A stretch of 7,736 nt of DNA from Planctomycetota bacterium (GTDB lineage Bacteria > Planctomycetota > Planctomycetia > Planctomycetales > Planctomycetaceae), in NCBI GenBank assembly GCA_027622115.1, contig JAQBZS010000315.1, positions 1 to 7,736 of the forward strand, in the 5' to 3' direction. Below, piece by piece: positions 1 to 4,274 of the stretch (positions are counted from its first letter, which is position 1; the number at the start of each line of letters is the position of its first letter). A model generated the notes under the pieces. It did no database searches. It saw nothing but the letters and a program-made list of their open reading frames with translations, and was not told where the DNA came from. The position numbers were made by a program, and so were the translations under genes.

Positions 1-662
1 AAGACCGCTCTAGCTTCTCGCTCACGAACAGGCGCCGACTCGGCGAACTGCTGCAGGCGTTTGTTGATTCGCTGCAAGCGGTCGGTCTGCTGCTTGAGTT
101 CCTCGAACAGGTCTTCGAGCACCCACCAATCTTCCGTGAGCAAAGTGTCTTTGAGGCGGTTGGCGTGCTCGCGGCCAGCCGCGGTGAAGAGGTTGGTTCG
201 ATCCTGGTTGTAGCGAGTCAAGATGCCTCGCGCGGTGTTCTTGATGGACGTGATGCGGTTTTGGACTTTGCATCGCCGACCGATGAGTGCTCGATGTTGG
301 CGGACGCGAGGCGTCGGTCGCCAGGCGTCGGGGATCATGTTGCGAGCGAGGAATTCGGCGAGGATGTACGCGTCAATCTTGTCGGTCTTGCGAGTGCTCT
401 CCGCGATGATGCGCAGCTTGCCGGCATGTGCGAGCACGACCCGCTCCGCGAATTTCTCCGCGAGCCCAGCGAACCACTCGTAGCCGATGGTGGCTTCGAC
501 CGTGAGCAGACACGGTGCGTGCGACTGGATGAAGGTTTCGATTCGTTTCATGTCCGAGCAGCCGATTTTCTGTCGTTTGACGACGCGAATGTTGTCTTGA
601 TGTTTCTCGACGACGCAGAAGGTGATACTTCTCTTGTGGAGGTCTGCACCGATGAATCGCAT
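1..662 (-). CDS. IS110-family transposase, N-terminal part (runs off the left edge)
   Basis: The minus-strand frame opens at ATG 662-660 and stays open for 220 codons to the window edge, so the C-terminus is missing. The start MRFIGADLHKRS is typical of IS110 transposases. The DEDD catalytic set of the RuvC-like domain is visible: D7 (GADLHK), E56 (TVEAT), D94 and D97 (KTDKIDA). Residues about 120-165 hold the basic GRRCKVQNRITSIKN stretch common in the family, and residues about 180-210 look like a coiled coil (EELKQQTDRLQRINKRLQQ). An AAGG ribosome site at 673-670 lies 7 nt before the ATG, which supports this start. Family knowledge: these enzymes move circular intermediates and are guided by a structured bridge RNA from the element's non-coding end. 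The second domain with the catalytic serine lies outside the window, so whether the gene is intact cannot be judged; what is visible is unbroken. Confidence 0.92.
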   Translation of the reverse strand, partial: MRFIGADLHKRSITFCVVEKHQDNIRVVKRQKIGCSDMKRIETFIQSHAPCLLTVEATIGYEWFAGLAEKFAERVVLAHAGKLRIIAESTRKTDKIDAYILAEFLARNMIPDAWRPTPRVRQHRALIGRRCKVQNRITSIKNTARGILTRYNQDRTNLFTAAGREHANRLKDTLLTEDWWVLEDLFEELKQQTDRLQRINKRLQQFAESAPVREREARAV

Positions 663-770
663 GGGGAATCCTTTTGTGGCGGTGAAAGAAGAGGGTTTTC
701 GTTCTTCTGTTATCGACCACGTTTCAAAGGCCCCTGCAACTCGCGGGCAGACCTCCTTCCCCATACCTTC

Positions 771-798
771 GGCCTACAGATTGCGGCCTACAGATTGC
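771..798. repeat. 14-bp perfect tandem duplication
   Basis: The unit GGCCTACAGATTGC occurs twice back to back (771-784 and 785-798) and is followed by GGCG, so part of a third unit begins. It lies in the non-coding stretch between the IS110 transposase start and the permease stop. It may mark the IS/host junction or the target of the insertion, or be replication slippage. The repeat is seen directly; its role is inferred. Confidence 0.85.
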
Positions 799-821
799 GG
801 CGAAGCGGCGTCGTTTAATCA

Positions 822-1754
822 TCACACGTATGCCTCGCTCGCACCGAACATTCGCGCGACGATCAGCACCGTGATCGCGGCAGCCACCATGATCAGCGAA
901 ACCGCGACCGCCCCTTCCAAGTTACCGACATTCATCTCCAAAAAGACCGATGTCGACAGAACCTCGGTCTTCATTCTGGTGGCTCCCGCAAAGATCAACA
1001 GCGGACCGAACTCGCCGAGCGACCTCGCCCACGCCAAGGTGAATGCCGTCATCATGCCTCGACCGGCTTCCGGAATGACAATCCAACTGAATGATTGGAA
1101 CCGGCTGCAACCCAACGACAACGCAACCTGTTCGCACCGCGGATTGATGTGGTCGAAAGTGGCCTTCATCGTGCGAACCGCAAACGCACATGCCACGGAA
1201 AACTGTGCGATCACCACCGCGGGAATTTGGTACACGGTGGATCGCGCGATCCAGCGGAACGGTGGAAACTGGAACAGAATTAGCAGACTCAGCCCAATGA
1301 CCAACGGCGGCAGCACGATGGGAATATCCAGCACCGCGTCCAAGAAACGGCGACCCCAAAATCTGTGCCGGGCCATCAAATAGCCGATCGGCACCGCGAA
1401 AAACACGGACAGGATCGCCGACAGCGAGCACGAAATCAGGCTCAGCCAAACCGAGTGCTGAATTTTGCGGTCCGACAAGGCCGTCAGGACGGGATTCTTG
1501 GTAATCATGCTCAACAGCGAGCCATCCGCCAGTTTGGCGGCACGCAGCGACTGCTGAATCATGTAGGCCGTGTCCGCGGCGAGTAGCATGCCGATCAGCA
1601 ACACATAACTGCCGCCGATCACGGCCAGCGACCAGTAAAAGCATCGATCGGCTCGATCAAACGACTTCGCCTGCAAAGCCAACAGTGGATCCGGAACATT
1701 CACGGTCGTCGGTGGCGACGTGCCGGATTCTTGGTTGGAAAGTGTCGAAGACAT
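822..1754 (-). CDS. modB: molybdate/tungstate-type ABC transporter permease (ModB/WtpB-like)
   Basis: This 310-aa integral membrane protein would form the inner-membrane channel of an oxyanion importer, with a binding protein (ModA) and an ATPase (ModC). Family marks: LDIPIVLPPLVIG (about 142-154), like the LPLVLPPVVVG stretch of ModB. The cytoplasmic EAA loop starting EQVALSLG (208-215) and ending in IP (227-228) is where the ATPase docks. ARSLGEFGPLLIFAG follows at about 243-257. Likely membrane helices are near 40-60, 101-125, 141-163, 178-195, 234-257 and 280-302. The first helix and about 75 residues before the core are an N-terminal extension relative to the roughly 230-aa E. coli ModB. 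Start 1754 (MSSTLSNQ) was chosen because longer in-frame starts run into the divergent gene at 1885; no good ribosome site is visible. Neither modA nor modC is in the window. Tungstate (TupB) or sulfate (CysT-like) transport cannot be excluded. Confidence 0.8.
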   Translation of the reverse strand: MSSTLSNQESGTSPPTTVNVPDPLLALQAKSFDRADRCFYWSLAVIGGSYVLLIGMLLAADTAYMIQQSLRAAKLADGSLLSMITKNPVLTALSDRKIQHSVWLSLISCSLSAILSVFFAVPIGYLMARHRFWGRRFLDAVLDIPIVLPPLVIGLSLLILFQFPPFRWIARSTVYQIPAVVIAQFSVACAFAVRTMKATFDHINPRCEQVALSLGCSRFQSFSWIVIPEAGRGMMTAFTLAWARSLGEFGPLLIFAGATRMKTEVLSTSVFLEMNVGNLEGAVAVSLIMVAAAITVLIVARMFGASEAYV

Positions 1755-1884
1755 AAAGGGTGCATTGGAGGCGGCGTGGAAGTTCGTTTCCAGTATCCTT
1801 CCGAGTTGTCGGGATTGTTGCAAACGTGTTGAGTTGCCGCGTCGCGACCGCACGTCGAGCACAAGGTCAGTTCGGAGACGATCG
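1755..1884. promoter_or_regulatory. divergent intergenic region between the permease and the zinc-ribbon gene
   Basis: This 130-bp spacer separates two genes pointing away from each other, so it must hold both promoters unless they lie inside coding sequence. No convincing -35/-10 pair or operator palindrome was found on either strand. The plus-strand gene has a clear GGAGA ribosome site at 1874-1878; the permease side has none. The assignment rests on gene geometry alone. Confidence 0.35.
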
Positions 1885-2181
1885 ATGAGTCGCTGGCAGG
1901 AAGAATCGGATCCCGCAAACGATTGGGCAGCCGATGATGATGATTGGGGCGTCGGCGGTCGTGACGACGATGGAAGCGACGCGATCATCTCGTGTCCCGC
2001 ATGCGGAGCCGACGTTTATGAAGATTCACCCGCTTGCCCTGCCTGCGGCGAATACATCGTGGACGACAATGAATTCGCGACGCGACACCCCGGAGCGACC
2101 GGGTTCTGGGCCGATCGTCCGGCGTGGTGGATTTGGCTGGGATTCCTCGGCGTCATCGCGACAATTATTGCGCTGCTGTGA
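1885..2181 (+). CDS. small acidic zinc-ribbon protein with C-terminal membrane helix
   Basis: A 98-aa protein with three parts. Residues 1-33 are very acidic (runs of Asp at 17-20 and 27-29). Residues 37-54 form a compact zinc ribbon with two CxxC knuckles, CPAC at 37-40 and CPAC at 51-54. Residues 80-98 (from AWWIWLGFLG) form a hydrophobic C-terminal helix that ends almost at the last residue, which suggests a tail-anchored protein with its ribbon in the cytoplasm. Start 1885 is set by GGAGA at 1874-1878, 6 nt upstream; the frame is open further upstream, but that part overlaps the permease gene. Similar short zinc-ribbon/helix proteins are common hypotheticals in planctomycetes, with no established role. 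It is divergent from the permease, and a functional link is not evident. Confidence 0.8.
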   Translation: MSRWQEESDPANDWAADDDDWGVGGRDDDGSDAIISCPACGADVYEDSPACPACGEYIVDDNEFATRHPGATGFWADRPAWWIWLGFLGVIATIIALL

Positions 2182-2223
2182 TTTTTTCTGCGCAGTTGTA
2201 GCCACGGTCGCCGGACGGTGGAT

Positions 2224-2358
2224 TCGCAGCACCACCTCGGCCTTCATTTCCTGAATGAAGCCGATAATTGCGTTGATGACGACAACGCCGAGCATGACTC
2301 CGGTGTCGACCCAGTGGCTCAGCAACCCTGTCGCGACTGCTGTTATTAGCAGCACGGA
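2224..2358 (-). pseudogene. remnant of a cation-transporting P-type ATPase (N-terminal membrane region)
   Basis: Minus-strand translation from 2358 gives SVLLITAVATGLLSHWVDTG, then a hydrophobic stretch ending in VVVINAIIGFIQEMKAE. This closely matches the second membrane segment and start of the actuator region of Ca2+-type P-type ATPases, where VVxxNAxIGFIQExxAExAL is highly characteristic. Only about 45 residues remain; the actuator TGE, the DKTGT phosphorylation site and the rest are absent, and the sequence past 2224 is no longer recognisable. Upstream, the frame is continuous with a universal-stress-protein fragment but separated from it by a TAG stop at 2382-2380. This is a deletion relic rather than a gene. 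Confidence 0.75.
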
Positions 2359-2379
2359 TTGTGAAATTGCAGAAGCAAC

Positions 2380-2505
2380 CTATTCGGTCGCCGCATGCAG
2401 CACGTGCAATTCCGCGCCGAATCGTTCGGCAAATTCAGCCGCGCACCGCAACGCGTTTTCCGAGTGCATTCCGAAGTCCGTGGCCACAAGGATTTTCTTG
2501 GGAAC
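2380..2505 (-). pseudogene. remnant of a universal stress protein domain (N-terminal half)
   Basis: Minus-strand translation from 2505 reads VPKKILVATDFGMHSENALR and continues through AAEFAERFGAELHVLHA before a TAG stop. This is the first strand, helix and second strand of a UspA fold: KKILVATD with the Asp that contacts nucleotide, then ENALRxAxExAxxFGAELHVLH. The domain breaks off after about 41 residues where about 140 are expected. There is no start codon at the domain edge, and the preceding sequence is the end of another Usp domain (2520-2655), so the ancestor was probably a two-domain Usp or two adjacent genes. Usp genes often sit next to P-type ATPase genes in bacteria, which fits the next fragment downstream. 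Confidence 0.8.
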
Positions 2506-2519
2506 CGCAGATTCCCCGT

Positions 2520-2655
2520 TCCTCGCACGGTTAGAACGGGATACGCAGCCTTGCGGACAACTTTCTTCGCCACACCACCAAAATCGCGAAAGCCCCGTGC
2601 GGCTGTGCGTGTTTTGCACAATGAGGTCGATATCGTGCAGCATCGAATCGGCCAC
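2520..2655 (-). pseudogene. remnant of a universal stress protein domain (C-terminal half, frameshifted)
   Basis: From 2655 on the minus strand, HDIDLIVQNTHSRTGLSRF matches the Usp segment usually written DLIVMGTHGRTGLSRFLLG. At about 2580 the homology jumps frame and continues as GGVAKKVVRKAAYPVLTVRG (2579-2520), the conserved Usp C-terminus. One base separates the two parts where the family normally has two or three residues, so a small deletion caused the shift. Both glycines of the first part of the ATP-binding motif are changed (GTHG to NTHS). A stop codon lies just upstream in the same frame. A non-functional relic. Confidence 0.78.
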
Positions 2656-2692
2656 GATTCACAGTTGCAGTTTGTGATGCCATTGACGTCGT

Positions 2693-2720
2693 ACGCGGCG
2701 AGCATTGAACTTGGAACCAC
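2693..2720 (+). repeat. 28-bp dispersed direct repeat, copy 1 (upstream of the rpn-like gene)
   Basis: The 28 bases here recur without mismatch at 7681-7708 in the same orientation; the central part reads GCATTGAACTTGGAACCAC. Similarity stops sharply on the left and decays within a few bases on the right. This copy ends 8 nt before the GGAGA ribosome site of the rpn-like gene, so it lies in the expected leader or promoter zone. A matching -10 is not evident, so it is not an obvious sigma-70 promoter. Confidence 0.85.
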
Positions 2721-2740
2721 CGGACCCCGGAGACGTTGAT

Positions 2741-3820
2741 ATGGCTGTTCGACTGAAGATGAGCCGACTGCGAAGGCTGGTCCGCAACTTCAAGGAAAAT
2801 GGCATCAAGATGATGCTCGAACATCCGGAGAACGTGCGTGAAACCGTGGTCATTACAAGCCGCGATTGGGCTCGGCGGATCGATTTTTCGACGTTACAGC
2901 AAACCAAAACAACATTCGTTCGCCGGGACTTTCGCCATATCGAATCTGATATCGTCTACACGGCTCAACTGTTGGGGAAGAACGGTCGGCGACTCAAACA
3001 CAACGTGCTGCTCTATCTGCTCATCGAGCATCAGTCCGAACCTGATCGGCTGATGCCGCTCCGGCTGACGGATTACGTGATGCAGATTTTCAATCACCAA
3101 GTCAGGCAGTGGGCCAAGAAGCACCCCAGCCTGTCGGGCCTGCAACTGAGTCCCGTGCTGCCGATGGTGTTGTACACGGGCCGGCGAAGTTGGGAGTCCA
3201 TCGGCTCGATCGACGATCTGTTCGATTCCCGCCACGACTTTCGGGCAATCACGCCGACGATCGAGCAGCCGCTGTTTTTGAACCTGCCCGAGTTGGCCGG
3301 CGATGCGCTCGACCGTGCTGGAGCGTTCGGCTCGGTATTGAATTTGATTCGGCAACGTCGTTCGAAGCCCGTTGTGTTTCGACGTATTTTGCAGAGCGTG
3401 ATTCGAAAGCTGGAATCGCTTCCGACATCGGACCGGCTACGCTGGCTAGATTTGATGTCCTACATTCACGCCATGATTTATCACGAGCGATCCGAAGTTG
3501 AGCAGGCGGAAGTACACGACTTGATTGAACAATCCGTAGGAACAGACCCACAGCGCCACGAGGTAAACAAGATGCGAACCGCAGCAGACGCATTGCGAGA
3601 ACAAGGGATCGAACAAGGGATCGAACAAGGGGTGCAACAAGGGGTGCAACAAGGAATGGTCAAGACATTGACACGCCAGCTTCAGTCTCGGTTTGGCGAT
3701 GACGCTCGAAACGCGATCACAATCGTCAACTCCACCGAGGATGTTAGGCGTTTGGAGCAGTGGCTGGATCGCTTTGCAACCTGCGACTCGCTGGAAGATT
3801 TGCAGATCACTCTCCCTTGA
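2741..3820 (+). CDS. Rpn-family recombination-promoting nuclease / putative transposase (PD-(D/E)XK fold)
   Basis: A 359-aa protein of the Rpn (Transposase_31/YhgA-like) family, Mg-dependent DNA endonucleases. E. coli members promote RecA-independent recombination, are toxic when overproduced and act against phage. The core reads FRHIESDIVYTAQLLG, then LLYLLIEHQSEPDRLMPLRL. D70, E96 and Q98 give the D...ExQ catalytic signature of PD-(D/E)XK enzymes, and the IEHQS-P-MPLRL block is family-diagnostic. The N-terminal part (NFKENGIKMMLEHPENVRE, 18-36) is also typical. Residues 287-306 are a (E/Q)QG(I/V/M) tandem repeat, and 307-359 form the helical C-terminal tail. ATG 2741 was chosen because GGAGA (2729-2733) sits 7 nt upstream; a TTG at 2705 lies inside the 28-bp repeat. 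All core residues are intact, so the gene looks functional. It is monocistronic by position. See the separate entry for the probable internal start. Confidence 0.9.
   Translation: MAVRLKMSRLRRLVRNFKENGIKMMLEHPENVRETVVITSRDWARRIDFSTLQQTKTTFVRRDFRHIESDIVYTAQLLGKNGRRLKHNVLLYLLIEHQSEPDRLMPLRLTDYVMQIFNHQVRQWAKKHPSLSGLQLSPVLPMVLYTGRRSWESIGSIDDLFDSRHDFRAITPTIEQPLFLNLPELAGDALDRAGAFGSVLNLIRQRRSKPVVFRRILQSVIRKLESLPTSDRLRWLDLMSYIHAMIYHERSEVEQAEVHDLIEQSVGTDPQRHEVNKMRTAADALREQGIEQGIEQGVQQGVQQGMVKTLTRQLQSRFGDDARNAITIVNSTEDVRRLEQWLDRFATCDSLEDLQITLP
3560..3564 (+). promoter_or_regulatory. internal Shine-Dalgarno site inside the rpn-like gene
   Basis: GAGGT is followed by 7 nt (AAACAAG) and an in-frame ATG at 3572-3574. 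Strength and spacing are as good as those of the gene's own start. Because it sits at the nuclease/tail boundary, it could direct synthesis of a separate C-terminal protein. Confidence 0.5.
3572..3820 (+). CDS. candidate internal small protein of the rpn-like gene (RpnS-type antitoxin)
   Basis: Starting at Met278 of the full-length protein and sharing its frame and stop, this 82-aa product would contain MRTAADALREQG, the five-unit (E/Q)QG(I/V/M) repeat and the helical tail ending in LQITLP, with no nuclease core. The start is supported by GAGGT at 3560-3564. Established for E. coli: rpn genes express a full-length nuclease and a small C-terminal protein from an internal start, and the small form binds and blocks the nuclease. 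The position here, after the catalytic domain and just before the repeats, matches that arrangement. It is an inference from sequence layout; the ATG could also be an ordinary methionine codon whose upstream bases encode His-Glu-Val-Asn-Lys by chance. Confidence 0.5.
   Translation: MRTAADALREQGIEQGIEQGVQQGVQQGMVKTLTRQLQSRFGDDARNAITIVNSTEDVRRLEQWLDRFATCDSLEDLQITLP
3599..3658 (+). repeat. five 12-bp tandem repeats in the 3' part of the rpn-like gene
   Basis: Units of the form GAACAAGGGATC (3599-3610, 3611-3622) pass into GAACAAGGGGTG, CAACAAGGGGTG and CAACAAGGAATG, each encoding (E/Q)QG(I/V/M). The length is a multiple of three, so gain or loss of units keeps the frame and lengthens or shortens a probably helical linker. 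Rpn proteins often carry such EQGIEQG runs before their C-terminal tail. Confidence 0.9.
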
Positions 3821-4274
3821 ATGCTTCAAACCTCCAGCACCGTGAAAATCCGCTGGTTCCGGTGGGATCGTTGAGTGGACTGGCTTGCCGCTTCGGTTTT
3901 GGGGGCAAGCCCTTGATGGGACGTGAGTTCGACGCTGTGCCGGGAGCGATGATCACCGGTCGAGCAGGTTGAGCGGTCGGATCGTCACGAGTTGCGCGGT
4001 GCTCGACGGGCCGGCGGTTCCCACTTCGTTCGTGCCGATGACTCGTTTAGAGTGGCGGTTGCCATCAGCGAGTGCATGGTCAATCGCAATCGAATCACCT
4101 GCCACGGTCGAACGCCGCGAACTGAATTCTTGTCGAAAAGCAAGTAACCTCTGATGCACCGGTCGAACGGCCTGTCGTCGTTGAATGAAGGCGTTGATGA
4201 CGTAATCTGGAACCGCTGGCGTGTTGTGCCAAGACACCGCAAAAGGTTCAAGTTGTCACTTTGGAAGGCTGATG
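3821..4274. other. intergenic region without a recognisable gene
   Basis: These 454 bp lie between two co-oriented genes. All six frames were read. The longest plausible frames (minus 4237-3953, and a second minus frame ending near 3803 that reads PVIIAPGTASNSRPIKGLPP) have no family match I recognise, no convincing ribosome site and ordinary composition. They could be decayed coding sequence. The only clear structure is the hairpin at 3882-3911. The promoter of the 4275 gene presumably lies in the right half, but no clear boxes are visible. Confidence 0.5.
3882..3911 (+). terminator. 8-bp perfect hairpin 61 bp after the rpn-like gene
   Basis: GGCTTGCC (3882-3889) pairs exactly with GGCAAGCC (3904-3911) around a 14-nt loop. 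No T-run follows, so it is not a standard intrinsic terminator. It may act with Rho, stabilise the rpn mRNA 3' end, or be incidental. Confidence 0.35.

Larger units (their letters stand above)
1..800 (-). mobile_element. IS110-family insertion sequence, partial; outer end not precisely mapped
   Basis: The transposase start region and its upstream non-coding leader are present. IS110 elements lack conventional terminal inverted repeats, so the end cannot be fixed by eye. It must lie between the transposase start (662) and the permease stop (822), most simply near the 14-bp tandem repeat at 771-798. That leaves at most about 160 bp of leader. Within it, 687-692 and 703-708 form a perfect 6-bp inverted repeat with a 10-nt loop. 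A short leader could mean that the bridge RNA sits mainly at the other, unseen end, as in the IS1111 group. The element is inferred from the transposase; the boundary is a guess. Confidence 0.6.

Noticed and set aside
165..818. Plus-strand open frame of 217 codons over the transposase region
   Set aside because: The minus-strand frame here carries the complete DEDD transposase signature; the plus frame is its antisense shadow.
1755..1988. Longer permease start at 1988 giving 388 residues
   Set aside because: The added Ser/Arg-rich segment has no domain and would overlap the divergent zinc-ribbon gene and its ribosome site.
2705..2740. TTG start at 2705 for the rpn-like gene
   Set aside because: It lies inside the 28-bp repeat and lacks a ribosome site; ATG 2741 has GGAGA 7 nt upstream, and the family's conserved sequence begins after it.
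3599..3658. CRISPR array
   Set aside because: The 12-bp units are contiguous without spacers and encode an in-frame peptide repeat.
3953..4237. Minus-strand frame of 94 codons in the spacer before the cytochrome-like gene
   Set aside because: No recognisable family, no ribosome site, composition like non-coding sequence; described only as part of the spacer.
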